A stretch of DNA of 64,000 nucleotides from Georhizobium profundi (lineage in GTDB: Bacteria > Pseudomonadota > Alphaproteobacteria > Rhizobiales > Rhizobiaceae), in the NCBI RefSeq assembly GCF_003952725.1, contig NZ_CP032509.1, positions 186,001 through 250,000 on the forward strand, given 5' to 3'. Below the pieces are notes generated by a model. That model made no database searches and had not been told where the DNA came from. It saw nothing but the letters and a program-made list of their open reading frames with translations. The position numbers and the translations under genes are program-made. Below are positions 34,708 to 44,324 of this stretch, piece by piece (the first letter of the stretch is position 1; the number at the start of each line of letters is the position of its first letter).

Positions 34708-34985
34708 TGCCGGGATCGCTGATGGACGAGGACGTTCGCGGCTTCTTCGCGCCGGTCCACCGGGCGCTGACCGAGCCGATATTGCTCGGCGGCGCGCCGC
34801 GCGCCGTCGCAATTCTCAACGGCACGCTGGCCGGCGCGGTCGGTCTCGGCCTGCGGCTCTGGATCGCCGGCCTCGCCATCTGGGCGATCGGCCACTTCGC
34901 AGCCGTCTGGGCGGCGAAGCGCGATGCGCTGTTCGTCGACGTGGTGCGCCGGCACCTGCGCTACCCGACCCATCTCGGCGTGTGA
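34707..34985 (+). CDS. trbD: TrbD, VirB3-like inner membrane protein
   Basis: 92 residues with one long or two short hydrophobic segments in the middle (LNGTLAGAVGLGLRLWIAG) and the TrbD/VirB3 N-terminal pattern FFAPVHRALTEPILLGGAPR. Its ATG shares one base with the trbC stop. It anchors the TrbE ATPase in the mating pore. Confidence 0.9.
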   Translation: MPGSLMDEDVRGFFAPVHRALTEPILLGGAPRAVAILNGTLAGAVGLGLRLWIAGLAIWAIGHFAAVWAAKRDALFVDVVRRHLRYPTHLGV

Positions 34986-34992
34986 GGCGGCC

Positions 34993-37521
34993 ATGCTCAA
35001 TCTCTCCGAATACCGCAAGCGTTCCGCCAGCCTCGCCGACTTCCTGCCCTGGGCGGCCCTAGTGGCGCCCGGCGTCGTCTTGAACAAGGACGGCAGCTTT
35101 CAACGCACCGCGCGCTTCCGCGGCCCCGACCTCGACAGCGCCACGCCGGCCGAGCTGGTCGGCACGACCGCGCGCTTGAACAACGCCCTGCGCCGGCTCG
35201 GCTCCGGCTGGGCGATCTTCGTCGAGGCGCAGCGCAATCCGGCGACCGACTATCCCGACAGCCGGTTTCCCGACAGCGCATCCGCCTTGGTCGACATCGA
35301 GCGCCGCGAGCAGTTCGAGGACAGCGGCGTGCTGTTCGAGTCGAGCTATTTCCTCACCTTCGTCTGGCTGCCGCCGGCCGAGGAAGCCTCCCGCATGGAA
35401 TCCTGGCTCTACGAGGGCCGCGAGCGCAGCGGTGTCGATCCGTGGGAACTGCTCAAGGGCTTCGTCGACCGCACCGACCGCGTGCTCAATCTGGTCGAGG
35501 GCTTTGTCCCCGAGGCCGAATGGCTCGATGACGCCGAGACGCTCACCTACCTGCATTCCTGCATTTCCACGAAGCGCCATCGCGTCCGTGTGCCCGAGAC
35601 GCCGATGCACCTCGACGCGCTGCTCGCCGACCAGCCGCTCGCCGGCGGGCTGGAGCCGCGCCTGGGCGGCTTCCATCTGCGCACGCTGACCGTGATCGGC
35701 TTCCCGACGACGACATTCCCCGGAATCCTCGACGACCTTAACAGGCTCGCCTTCCTCTATCGCTGGTCGACGCGCGCCATCATGCTCGACAAGACCGACG
35801 CGACCCGGCTGGTCACGCGCATCCGTCGCCAATGGTTCGCCAAGCGCAAGTCGATCGCGGCCATCGTCAAGGAGGTGATGACCAACGAGGCGTCGGTGCT
35901 GATGGACACCGACGCGGCCAACAAGGCGGCCGACGCGGACGCCGCACTTCAGGATCTGGGTTCCGATCAGGTCGGAGAGGCTTACGTCACCGCCACGGTG
36001 ACGGTGTGGGATGCCGACCCGTCGATCGCCGACGAGAAGTTGCGCCTGATCGAGAAGGTCATCCAGTCGCGCGACTTCACCTGCATCGTCGAGGGCGTCA
36101 ACGCCATCGAAGCATGGCTCGGCTCCATCCCCGGACAGGTCTATGCCAATGTCCGCCAGCCGCCGATCTCGACGCTGAACCTTGCCCACATGATCCCGCT
36201 GTCGGCGGTGTGGGCAGGACCGGCGAAGGACGAGCATCTCGACGCGTCGCCGCTGTTCTATGCGAAGACCGAAGGCGCGACGCCGTTCCGCTTCGCGCTC
36301 CATGTCGGTGACGTCGGCCACCTGATGCTGGTCGGGCCGACCGGCGCCGGCAAGTCGGTGCTGCTGGCACTGATGGCGCTCCAGTTCCGTCGCTATCCCG
36401 GCAGCCAGGTCTTCGTGTTCGACTTCGGCGGCTCTATCCGCGCCGCAACGCTGGCGATGGACGGCGACTGGCAGGATCTCGGCGGCTCTTTCTCCGACGA
36501 CGCCGAGTCCTCCTCGGTCTCGCTCCAGCCGCTCGCCCACATCCAGCATACGCCGGAGCGGGCATGGGCCGCCGACTGGCTGGTCGACATCCTCGCGCGC
36601 GAAGGCGTCGCCATCACGCCGGAGGTGAAGGAGCACATCTGGACCGCGCTGACCTCGCTCGCCTCCGCGCCGCTTGAGGAACGCACCATCACCGGCCTGA
36701 CCGTGCTCTTGCAATCCACTGCACTCAAGCAGGCGTTGCGGCCATACTGCATCGGCGGGGCGCATGGCCGGCTGCTCGACGCCGAGCACGAATATCTCGG
36801 CGCGGCAGAGGTGCAGGCGTTCGAGACCGAGGGGCTGGTCGGCACCAGGGCTGCGCCCGCCGTGCTCTCCTATCTGTTCCACCGGATCGAGGCCCGCTTC
36901 GACGGACGGCCGAGCCTGCTCATCATCGACGAGGGCTGGCGCGCTCTCGACGATGGCGGCTTTGCCGACAAGATCAAGGAATGGCTGAAGACGCTGCGCA
37001 AGAAGAATGTCAGCGTCGTCTTCTCCTCGCAGTCGCTCGCGGACATCGAAGCCTCGCCGATCGCGCCGGTGCTGGTCGAAAGCTGCCCGACCCGCATCTT
37101 CCTTGCCAACGAGCGCGCCATCGAGCCGCAGATCGCGACCGTCTATCGCCAGTTCGGCCTCAATGACCGCCAGATCGAGATCCTCGCCCGCGCCACGCCG
37201 AAGCGCGACTACTACTGCCAGTCCCGGCGCGGCAACCGCCTGTTCGAGCTTGGGCTGGGCCACATCGCGCTGGCGCTCTGCGCCTCCTCCGATAAGGCCG
37301 CCCACGCGCTGATCGACGAGCTGCTGCGCGACGGCTCGCGGCCTTACTTCCTCGAAGCCTGGCTCCACGCCAACGGCCTCGCCTGGGCGGCCGAACTCGT
37401 GCCCGAGCTTTCCAACGTCATCGACCGATCCGCAGTCACCGACGCGCCGATCGCCTCGCATGATACCGGCACGGCCGGCGAGACCGATCCCGTCCACCCG
37501 TCACCCGAACAGGAGGTTTGA
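34993..37521 (+). CDS. trbE: TrbE, VirB4-like conjugation ATPase
   Basis: 842 residues: a CagE/TrbE/VirB N-terminal domain and a C-terminal ATPase with Walker A GPTGAGKS and Walker B LLIIDEGW. It is the largest ATPase of the type IV secretion channel. The ATG at 34993 is 7 bp after trbD and opens with the usual MLNLSEYRK. A long open frame on the opposite strand is only a codon-bias shadow of this gene. Confidence 0.94.
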   Translation: MLNLSEYRKRSASLADFLPWAALVAPGVVLNKDGSFQRTARFRGPDLDSATPAELVGTTARLNNALRRLGSGWAIFVEAQRNPATDYPDSRFPDSASALVDIERREQFEDSGVLFESSYFLTFVWLPPAEEASRMESWLYEGRERSGVDPWELLKGFVDRTDRVLNLVEGFVPEAEWLDDAETLTYLHSCISTKRHRVRVPETPMHLDALLADQPLAGGLEPRLGGFHLRTLTVIGFPTTTFPGILDDLNRLAFLYRWSTRAIMLDKTDATRLVTRIRRQWFAKRKSIAAIVKEVMTNEASVLMDTDAANKAADADAALQDLGSDQVGEAYVTATVTVWDADPSIADEKLRLIEKVIQSRDFTCIVEGVNAIEAWLGSIPGQVYANVRQPPISTLNLAHMIPLSAVWAGPAKDEHLDASPLFYAKTEGATPFRFALHVGDVGHLMLVGPTGAGKSVLLALMALQFRRYPGSQVFVFDFGGSIRAATLAMDGDWQDLGGSFSDDAESSSVSLQPLAHIQHTPERAWAADWLVDILAREGVAITPEVKEHIWTALTSLASAPLEERTITGLTVLLQSTALKQALRPYCIGGAHGRLLDAEHEYLGAAEVQAFETEGLVGTRAAPAVLSYLFHRIEARFDGRPSLLIIDEGWRALDDGGFADKIKEWLKTLRKKNVSVVFSSQSLADIEASPIAPVLVESCPTRIFLANERAIEPQIATVYRQFGLNDRQIEILARATPKRDYYCQSRRGNRLFELGLGHIALALCASSDKAAHALIDELLRDGSRPYFLEAWLHANGLAWAAELVPELSNVIDRSAVTDAPIASHDTGTAGETDPVHPSPEQEV

Positions 37522-37523
37522 CC

Positions 37524-38300
37524 ATGCCACACACCACTCGACACGCCCACCTTCGCCGCGCGCTCGCCGGCGCGATGGCGCTGTCGCTCGCCGCGCCCGC
37601 CATCGTCGCCGTCACCGTGCCCGCGCACGCGCAGTTCTTCGGCGGCCGCATCGTCTACGACCCGACCAACTACAGCCAGAATCTTCTCTCGGCCGCCCGC
37701 GCGCTGGAGCAGATCAACAATCAGGTGACGTCCCTCGCCAACGAGGCGCAGATGTTGCTCTACCAGGCGAGGAATCTCACCAGCCTGCCCACCTCCATGA
37801 TCTCCGAGATCGAAGGCAATTTCTCGGAGATGAAGAGCCTGCTCGGCGAGGCGGAGCGGCTGGCCTACAGCGTGCAGGACATCGAGAGCCAGTTCTCCTC
37901 GACCTATCGCGACTTCGCCGGCGACAAGACCGGCGAGCAGCTTGTCGCCGCCGCCCGCGAGCGCTGGCAGCAGTCGCTTTCGGCCTACGAGCATTCGCTG
38001 AAGGCCGGCGCGACCGCCGTGGGCAATATCGACGGCACGCAGGCGCAGACCCGATCGCTGGTCGGCGCCAGCCAGTCGGCGGTCGGCATCCTTCAGGCGA
38101 CCCAGGCAGGCAACGAGCTGCTCGCCGTGCAGGCGAGTCAGATCGCCGACCTGACCGCCATGCTGGCCGCGCAGGGTCGCGCCGAGGCGCTGGAGCAGTC
38201 CCGCCGCGCGGCTGCGCAGGAGCAGGCCCGCGAGCAGTTCGGCCGCTTCATGTCCGGCCGCGACTACAGCCCGTCCAGCGTGCGCATGTTCAACGACTGA
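37524..38300 (+). CDS. trbJ: TrbJ, VirB5-like pilus/channel protein
   Basis: 258 residues: a signal peptide ending PAHAQ, then a helical periplasmic protein with repeated coiled-coil-like segments, typical of TrbJ. The ATG at 37524 lies behind AGGAGG, directly after the trbE stop. VirB5-type proteins sit at the pilus tip or in the periplasmic channel. Confidence 0.92.
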   Translation: MPHTTRHAHLRRALAGAMALSLAAPAIVAVTVPAHAQFFGGRIVYDPTNYSQNLLSAARALEQINNQVTSLANEAQMLLYQARNLTSLPTSMISEIEGNFSEMKSLLGEAERLAYSVQDIESQFSSTYRDFAGDKTGEQLVAAARERWQQSLSAYEHSLKAGATAVGNIDGTQAQTRSLVGASQSAVGILQATQAGNELLAVQASQIADLTAMLAAQGRAEALEQSRRAAAQEQAREQFGRFMSGRDYSPSSVRMFND

Positions 38301-38313
38301 GGACACGCACACG

Positions 38314-38583
38314 ATGGACCTGAAGATCGCCGCCCGGATGATCGCCGTCCTCGCCATCGGCGCAGCCATGATTGCTGCCGTCGCTGCGCTGCGCGAGGCA
38401 GGCTCGGAGGATGACGCCCCCGCCACCCGCCTCCGTGATCCGGGCGGCGAGCCCGCCAATGCCGAGCTGGTCCGCTGCCGCGACCTCGGCATGGCGGCCG
38501 CCGACGATGCCGCCTGCAAAAGAGCATGGGTCGAGAGCCGCCGCCGCTTTCTGGAATCGTCCGGGGAGCGCGTCCGGCCATGA
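38314..38583 (+). CDS. TrbK-alt, putative entry-exclusion protein
   Basis: 89 residues: one N-terminal membrane helix (about 8-26) and a short mature part with two Cys (VRCRDLG and DAACKRAW) and a charged C-terminus. This pattern and its place between trbJ and trbL match the TrbK-alt family of alphaproteobacteria. Entry exclusion blocks redundant uptake of the same element. The stop overlaps trbL. Confidence 0.82.
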   Translation: MDLKIAARMIAVLAIGAAMIAAVAALREAGSEDDAPATRLRDPGGEPANAELVRCRDLGMAAADDAACKRAWVESRRRFLESSGERVRP

Positions 38584-39950
38584 ACGATGTCGGCGTCATC
38601 GACCGCTTCCTCAGCGTCTTCACCAGCTACATCGACTCCGGATTTGGCCTGCTCGGCGGCGAGGTGGCGTTCCTGACCACCACGCTGATCGTCATCGACA
38701 TCACCCTTGCCGGCCTGTTCTGGGCCTGGGGCGCCGACGAGGACGTGCTTCAGCGCCTCGTGAAGAAGACCCTCTATATCGGCTTCTTCGCCTTCATCAT
38801 TGGCAACTTCAACTGGCTCGCCAACATCGTCTTCGAGAGCTTCTCCGGTCTCGGCCTTCAGGCCGGCGGCGGCTCGCTCTCCGGCGCCGAGCTTCTCCAG
38901 CCCGGCCGCGTGGCACAGGTCGGCATCGACGCCGGCAATCCGATACTCGAGGCCGCCGGCGATCTCATGGGCTACCTGTCCTTCTTCGAGAACCTCGTCC
39001 AGATCGTCGTGCTGATGACAGCCTGGGCGATCGTGCTGATCGCCTTCTTCGTGCTGGCGATCCAGATCTTCGTGACCTTGATCGAGTTCAAGCTCACCAC
39101 CTTGGCGGGGTTCGTCCTGCTTCCCTTCGCGTTGTTCGGCAAGACCGCCTTCCTCGCGGAAAAGGTGCTGGGCAACATCGTCGCCTCCGGCGTGAAAATC
39201 CTCGTGCTCGCCGTGATCGTCGGCATAGGCTCCGGCCTGTTCGGCGAGTTTACCTCCGGTTTCCCGCCCGAGCCGACCATCACCGACGCCATGTCGCTGG
39301 CGCTCGGCGCTCTCGCCCTGATGGGCCTGTCGATCTTCGGTCCCGGCATCGCGACCGGCCTCGTCTCCGGTGCGCCGCAGCTCGGCGCAGGCGCGGCCGT
39401 CGGCACCGGCCTGGCGGTGGCCGGTATGGGGGCGGCGGGCTATATGGGCGCGCGTGCGGCGGCCGGCGGTGGTGCTGCGGCGATCGGGGCTGGTGGGCGC
39501 ATGTCGGCCGCTGCCGCACGCGGCGGCGCGCATCTCGCCGGCAGCACGTCGGCCGCCTACGGGCTGGCCGCCTCCACCTCCGGCCAGTCCGGCATGGGCG
39601 CCGTCGCCGCCGGTATCGGGGGTGTCGCCAAGGCCGGCGCGTCCGCCGCTGCTCAACCCGCCCGTCAGGCCATGTCGCGCGCGGCCGATGCCATGCGGTC
39701 CAGCTTCCGCTCCGGGCAAGCCGGCGCATGGACCGCCACCGGCGGCCAGTCACAAGTCGCCGGCATGGCGTCGGGCGCAGGCAGCGCCGCCGAAGCCGCC
39801 GCGCCTTCCGGACAGCCTGCATGGGCCGCGCGCATGAAGCGCGGCCAGACCATCAGCCACGGAACCACCGCGGCCGCCCATGCGGTCCGCTCCGGCGATT
39901 CCGGCGGCGGTTCCATGAACGTCTCTCTCAATCAGGACGACCGCGGATGA
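38580..39950 (+). CDS. trbL: TrbL, VirB6-like channel protein
   Basis: 456 residues: six or more membrane helices in the first 270 residues and a long Ala/Gly/Ser-rich C-terminus (low complexity), the normal layout of TrbL. It is a polytopic inner membrane part of the mating channel. The start overlaps trbK-alt by 4 bp and the stop overlaps trbF by 4 bp. Confidence 0.93.
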   Translation: MNDVGVIDRFLSVFTSYIDSGFGLLGGEVAFLTTTLIVIDITLAGLFWAWGADEDVLQRLVKKTLYIGFFAFIIGNFNWLANIVFESFSGLGLQAGGGSLSGAELLQPGRVAQVGIDAGNPILEAAGDLMGYLSFFENLVQIVVLMTAWAIVLIAFFVLAIQIFVTLIEFKLTTLAGFVLLPFALFGKTAFLAEKVLGNIVASGVKILVLAVIVGIGSGLFGEFTSGFPPEPTITDAMSLALGALALMGLSIFGPGIATGLVSGAPQLGAGAAVGTGLAVAGMGAAGYMGARAAAGGGAAAIGAGGRMSAAAARGGAHLAGSTSAAYGLAASTSGQSGMGAVAAGIGGVAKAGASAAAQPARQAMSRAADAMRSSFRSGQAGAWTATGGQSQVAGMASGAGSAAEAAAPSGQPAWAARMKRGQTISHGTTAAAHAVRSGDSGGGSMNVSLNQDDRG

Positions 39951-40636
39951 ACCTCTTCAAACGACCAACCGTGCGCTATGCGCGCACGCCCGAACCCGAA
40001 ACCCCATACAGACGAGCCGCTCAGGTCTGGGACGAGCGCATCGGCTCGGCCCGCGCGCAGGCCCGAAACTGGCGGCTCATGGCCTTCGGATCGCTGCTGC
40101 TCGCCGGGGGCTTTGCCGCAGCGCTCGTCTGGCAGTCGACGCGCGGGACCGTCGTGCCCTGGGTGGTGCAGATCGACCGCTTCGGCGAGGCCCAGGCGGT
40201 CGCCTCGGCCGTGGCCGACTATCGGCCGACCGATCCGCAGATCGCATGGCATCTCGGCCGCTTCATCGAGCAGGTCCGCGCGATTCCGGTCGATCCGATC
40301 ATCGTGCGGCAGAACTGGCTGCGCGCCTATGAATACACCACCGATCGCGGCGCAATCGCGCTCAACGACTATGCCAGGTCCAACGATCCGTTCGCGCGCG
40401 TCGGCCGGCAGCAGGTTGCGGTCGAGATTTCGTCCGTCATCCGCGCCTCGCCGGATTCCTTCCGCATCGCCTGGACGGAGCGCCGATACGAGAACGGCCA
40501 GCTCGCCGCCACCGAGCGCTGGACCGCGATCCTGACCGTGGTGATCCAGCCGCCGCGCACCGCCGAACGCCTGCGGGCCAATCCGCTCGGCGTCTATGTC
40601 AACGCAATCAATTGGTCGAGGGAGATGGGATCATGA
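39947..40636 (+). CDS. trbF: TrbF, VirB8-like channel assembly protein
   Basis: 229 residues: a short cytoplasmic N-terminus, one membrane helix (about 45-62), and a VirB8-type periplasmic domain ending NPLGVYVNAINWSREMG, a strong TrbF signature. It is a scaffold of the inner membrane complex. Confidence 0.94.
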   Translation: MNLFKRPTVRYARTPEPETPYRRAAQVWDERIGSARAQARNWRLMAFGSLLLAGGFAAALVWQSTRGTVVPWVVQIDRFGEAQAVASAVADYRPTDPQIAWHLGRFIEQVRAIPVDPIIVRQNWLRAYEYTTDRGAIALNDYARSNDPFARVGRQQVAVEISSVIRASPDSFRIAWTERRYENGQLAATERWTAILTVVIQPPRTAERLRANPLGVYVNAINWSREMGS

Positions 40637-41673
40637 TGGGGGCCTTGAGGAGAAGGACTTCGCTGCCGCTGGTCGTGCTGGTGACGGCGACGGCGCTCGC
40701 CGGCTGCGCCAGGAAGTATATTCCGCCGGAGATCGACTACGACGATGCCGCGCCGGCCGTGCTCACGGCCGATCCGCCCGGTCCGGTCCGCATCGTCGAG
40801 ACGCCTAAGCCGCTTCCGCTTCCCGGCCAGTTGAAGCCGGTCGACGGAGCCGCGGCGAAGCCCGAGCCGGCCGATCCGCGCCAGCGTATCACCCAGGCCA
40901 ACGAAGCCGCACGCATGCAGCCCGTCCGGGACGGCTTCATCAATGCCGTGCAGGTCTATCCGTATTCGGCCGGGGCGCTCTATCAGGTCTATGCCGCGCC
41001 CGGCCAGGTCACGGACATCGCGCTCCAGCACGGCGAGCAGCTCGTCGGCTCCGGCCCCGTCGCCGCAGGCGATACGGTGCGCTGGATCATCGGCGACACC
41101 GAGAGCGGCAGCGGCGATCGCCGCCAAGTCCATATCCTCGTCAAGCCGACGCGGCCCGATCTTCAGACCAACCTCGTCATCAACACCGATCGCCGCACCT
41201 ATCACCTTGAGCTGCGCTCGACACCCTCAACCTATATGGCGTCGGTGTCATGGCAATATCCGCAGGACCAGCTCATCGCGCTGCGCCGCCAGAACGCGAG
41301 GGCCGCCCAGGTCCAGCCCGTCGCGAGCGGCGTCGACATCTCCAGGCTCAACTTCCGCTATGCGATCGAGGGCGACAGCGCCCCGTGGAAGCCGCTTCGC
41401 GCCTTCGACGACGGCTCCAAGGTCTATATCGAGTTCCCGTCCGGCATCGCTCAGGGCGAGATGCCGCCGCTCTTCGTCATCGGCCCGTCCGGCAACTCCG
41501 AGCTGGTCAACTACCGAGCCAACCAGAACTACTACGTCGTCGACCGGCTGTTCGCGGCGGCCGAGCTGCGCATGGGCGACAAGGAAGCGCAGCGCCGTGT
41601 CCGCATCGTCCGCACGGACGGCAGGCCGGCGGCGCGCCGTCCGGCGATCTTCGCCAGGGGAGAAGGGCGATGA
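40633..41673 (+). CDS. trbG: TrbG, VirB9-like outer membrane channel lipoprotein
   Basis: 346 residues: a lipoprotein signal with lipobox TALAG-Cys, a proline-rich spacer, then a VirB9/CagX domain (VSWQYPQDQLI, FRYAIEGDSAPWKPLRAFDDG and the closing VDRLFAAAELRMG). It forms the outer membrane core with TrbI. I chose the ATG at 40633, which overlaps the trbF stop; a TTG at 40612 is less likely. Confidence 0.93.
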   Translation: MMGALRRRTSLPLVVLVTATALAGCARKYIPPEIDYDDAAPAVLTADPPGPVRIVETPKPLPLPGQLKPVDGAAAKPEPADPRQRITQANEAARMQPVRDGFINAVQVYPYSAGALYQVYAAPGQVTDIALQHGEQLVGSGPVAAGDTVRWIIGDTESGSGDRRQVHILVKPTRPDLQTNLVINTDRRTYHLELRSTPSTYMASVSWQYPQDQLIALRRQNARAAQVQPVASGVDISRLNFRYAIEGDSAPWKPLRAFDDGSKVYIEFPSGIAQGEMPPLFVIGPSGNSELVNYRANQNYYVVDRLFAAAELRMGDKEAQRRVRIVRTDGRPAARRPAIFARGEGR

Positions 41674-42893
41674 CCGACGCCCATACCTCTCCCGGCGGCG
41701 ACATCCGCGCCGAGCTGCGCCTGCGGCCCGAGCCGCCGCGCGTCACCCGGCTTTCGCGCAAGGTGCTGATCGGCCTCGGCGGCGTCGCTTCCGTCGCGGT
41801 CCTCGGCGCGCTGGTCTGGGCGCTCGACACGAGCCGGCGCGGCGGACAGCAGCCTTCCGAGCTTTACAGCACCGAGAACCGCTCGACGGCGGACGGCTTG
41901 CAGAGCCTTCCCCGCGACTACACCGGCCTGCCGCGTCCTGACGTGCCGGAGCTAGGGCCGGCGCTGCCTGGCGATCTCGGCCGACCGATCCGCCGCGCGC
42001 AGGAGCAAGGAAGGCCGGTCGCGCCGCCGGCGATCCAGACCCCGCAGGCCGATCCGGAGGAGCAGCGCCGCCTCGCCGAGATCGAGGCCGCCCGCACCGC
42101 GAGGCTGTTCACCGACAGCCGCGGCGAGCGCGTGACGGACGGCCTGTCCCTCGGCACGAGGCCCGCCGTCGATCCGATGACCGGCCTGACCCTTCCGGCC
42201 GAGCCGCCTTCGCTCGATCCCGGCTCCGCGCAGAACATGCAGGACCGCAAGCTCGCCTTCGTGAACGCGGAGACGGACCGCCGCACCGTCAGCACCGACC
42301 GCGTGCAGGACAAGGCGTCGCCCTGGGTCGTTCAGGCCGGCGCCGTCATTCCCGCCGCTCTCATCACCGGCATCCGCTCCGATCTGCCGGGCCAGGTCAC
42401 GGCACAGGTGACGGAGCATGTCTACGACAGCCCGACCGGATCGTACCTCCTGATCCCGCAGGGTGCGCGGCTGATCGGCCAATACGACAGCCAGGTCGCC
42501 TTCGGCCAGCGCCGTGTCCTGCTGGTCTGGAACCGCATCGTCATGCCGGACGGAACCTCGATCGTGCTGGAGCGGCTGCAAGGCACGGACCCGCAGGGCT
42601 TCTCCGGCCTTGAGGATCAGGTCGACTATCATTGGGGCCAGCTCTTCCGCGCGGCCGCGCTCTCGACGCTGCTCGGCGTCGGCACGCAGCTCGCCATCGG
42701 CGACGAGAGCGAGATCGCCCGCGCCATCCGCGAGAGCGCGCAGGACACCGCTTCCGACATCGGCCAGCAGATCGTCCGCCGCCAGCTCAACATCCAGCCG
42801 ACGCTCACCGTGAGGCCCGGCTTCCCGGTCCGTGTGATCGTCCAGCGCGATCTTGTGATGCAGCCCTACGGCGCGGCGAGGGAGCCGTCATGA
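41670..42893 (+). CDS. trbI: TrbI, VirB10-like channel protein
   Basis: 407 residues: an inner membrane anchor (about 30-52), a long proline-rich periplasmic stretch, then the VirB10 domain (VQAGAVIPAALITGIRSDLPG, YLLIPQGARLIGQYDS and VRVIVQRDLVM). It spans inner and outer membranes and gates the channel. Four-base overlaps on both sides show translational coupling. Confidence 0.94.
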   Translation: MTDAHTSPGGDIRAELRLRPEPPRVTRLSRKVLIGLGGVASVAVLGALVWALDTSRRGGQQPSELYSTENRSTADGLQSLPRDYTGLPRPDVPELGPALPGDLGRPIRRAQEQGRPVAPPAIQTPQADPEEQRRLAEIEAARTARLFTDSRGERVTDGLSLGTRPAVDPMTGLTLPAEPPSLDPGSAQNMQDRKLAFVNAETDRRTVSTDRVQDKASPWVVQAGAVIPAALITGIRSDLPGQVTAQVTEHVYDSPTGSYLLIPQGARLIGQYDSQVAFGQRRVLLVWNRIVMPDGTSIVLERLQGTDPQGFSGLEDQVDYHWGQLFRAAALSTLLGVGTQLAIGDESEIARAIRESAQDTASDIGQQIVRRQLNIQPTLTVRPGFPVRVIVQRDLVMQPYGAAREPS

Positions 42894-43129
42894 CCAAGCT
42901 CAAGCTCTCCGCCATCCCCGACGACCGGCCGGTCAAGATCACCGTCGAGCTGCCGGCCGCCGTCCACCGCGATCTCGTCGCCTATGCGGAGATCCTCGCC
43001 CGCACCGCCGGCGAGACTGCCGCGCTCGATCCGGCGAAGCTGGTGGCGCCGATGCTCCAGCGCTTCATGGCCACCGACAAAGGATTCAGCAAGGCGAAGC
43101 GCACCGATCTGTCGCAGCGTTCCGCCTAG
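42890..43129 (+). CDS. DUF2274 protein at the end of the trb operon
   Basis: 79 residues, entirely soluble; the KLKLSAIPDDRPVKITVELPA opening (shortened here) is the DUF2274 pattern. It regularly follows trbI in alphaproteobacterial elements. Function unknown; its size and VKITVELP strand resemble ribbon-helix-helix DNA binders, so a role in operon control is possible. It overlaps trbI by 4 bp. Confidence 0.88.
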   Translation: MTKLKLSAIPDDRPVKITVELPAAVHRDLVAYAEILARTAGETAALDPAKLVAPMLQRFMATDKGFSKAKRTDLSQRSA

Positions 43130-43175
43130 TGGTCTGGCTTCGGACGATACGCCATCAGTCGTCATCATGGAGCGC

Positions 43176-44324
43176 TCAGTCCTCGTTCGCGTCCGAGGAA
43201 GGTTGCATCAACGCAACGAAGTCCGACAGGCTAACCTCCGTCACCGGGCCGGCAACCTCAAACGGGTGTTCGATCAGTCGCGGGGTCGGTATTTCATTGG
43301 CCATGACACGAACCTGAACAAGATAACTGCCCGGACCTGATGGCAACAACGCCAGATCCTCCTCAGCGCGAATCGTCTGGCCCGGCCGTATCGTTCCCAA
43401 TGCGACGTGTGCCACCGGCTCGCTGCCTCGCTCGTCAATGCTCACCCGCTGATTGGCATGCTCAAAGTTGGAGGTGATGTGGGCCAAATAGGAGGAGTCT
43501 GGCTCGTCGGGCATGTGGTCGGCGCGAAGCAGCGACACGGATTCACCCTCCGGGCAACGGCATGTCACTTCCAGGTGCGTGTCTCCGAGCGAGTATTCAG
43601 ACTGATTTTCCAACGATAATCGAGCTTGTATTACTCTTCTCCAGCTCGAATGGTAGTATGCTCCGTCTCGCCAGTAGTTTTCATTGACGCTCAGGCCAGG
43701 AACGCGAAACATGCTGCTTCGATCTGGTTCGAGATCAGGCAAATCCTTTGGGAAAATCAGGAACTCTCTCTCAAAGGCATCCGGCAGCGGCTGGTTCTCC
43801 GGAGTCTGAAACGACAGCAAAATCTGGGCTTCAGCCCTCGCCGTATTGGCTGCTCCCATCATCGCGATCTCTCGGGGTGCAGCGATCGCAGTAGCGCTCC
43901 CCCGGCGCACATAGACCTCCTCCTTGGACAACTTGCCGTAGTTCTTCTTGAGGTAGAAAGGCCGTTGCTGTCTCGGAATAGAAATCACGGCGATATGCTT
44001 GCCATCGAACAACCGTTCCTCGTAACGGAAGTCGAGCTTGGTCTCCAGCTTCCCGTTCACGAACTCTTGGAGACGGGCATCATCAATCGCGCCCTCTGGA
44101 GCCAGTCCGACCACTTCCGCGGGATGCGGTGGCTTCTCCTTGAACCCCATCAGGATGTAGGCGGTTCCGATCCGATGCGCATTGGCCAGCGCGAGGATGT
44201 CCTTCAGAAGCTCCGACTTTTCGTCATCGGTGGCCTTGGCGAACGGATAACGCTCGGCCTTGTAGTCCAGATCGGAACCTTCGCCCTTGTAGCGCAATTC
44301 CTCAAGCAACACGTCGGTGAGCAT
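43176..44324 (-). CDS. AlbA_2/Schlafen AAA_4-type protein
   Basis: 382 residues: an N-terminal AlbA_2 domain (about 10-155; SDLDYKAERYPF, ILALANAHRIGTAYILMGF, YVRRGSATAIAAPREI), then about 220 residues of beta-rich sequence without a family I recognise. AlbA_2 proteins are often found in defence islands and some carry nuclease or regulatory roles; the biochemical activity is not settled. It is transcribed toward the trb operon and convergent with it. Confidence 0.8.
   Translation of the reverse strand: MLTDVLLEELRYKGEGSDLDYKAERYPFAKATDDEKSELLKDILALANAHRIGTAYILMGFKEKPPHPAEVVGLAPEGAIDDARLQEFVNGKLETKLDFRYEERLFDGKHIAVISIPRQQRPFYLKKNYGKLSKEEVYVRRGSATAIAAPREIAMMGAANTARAEAQILLSFQTPENQPLPDAFEREFLIFPKDLPDLEPDRSSMFRVPGLSVNENYWRDGAYYHSSWRRVIQARLSLENQSEYSLGDTHLEVTCRCPEGESVSLLRADHMPDEPDSSYLAHITSNFEHANQRVSIDERGSEPVAHVALGTIRPGQTIRAEEDLALLPSGPGSYLVQVRVMANEIPTPRLIEHPFEVAGPVTEVSLSDFVALMQPSSDANED

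Noticed and set aside
35059..37497. An 812-codon open frame on the minus strand
   Set aside because: It is antisense to trbE, in a very GC-rich region where opposite frames stay open by codon bias. It shows no domain and has no ribosome site.
37344..39719. A 791-codon open frame on the minus strand
   Set aside because: It covers the ends and bodies of trbE, trbJ, trbK and trbL in antisense and is low in complexity; a shadow of real genes.
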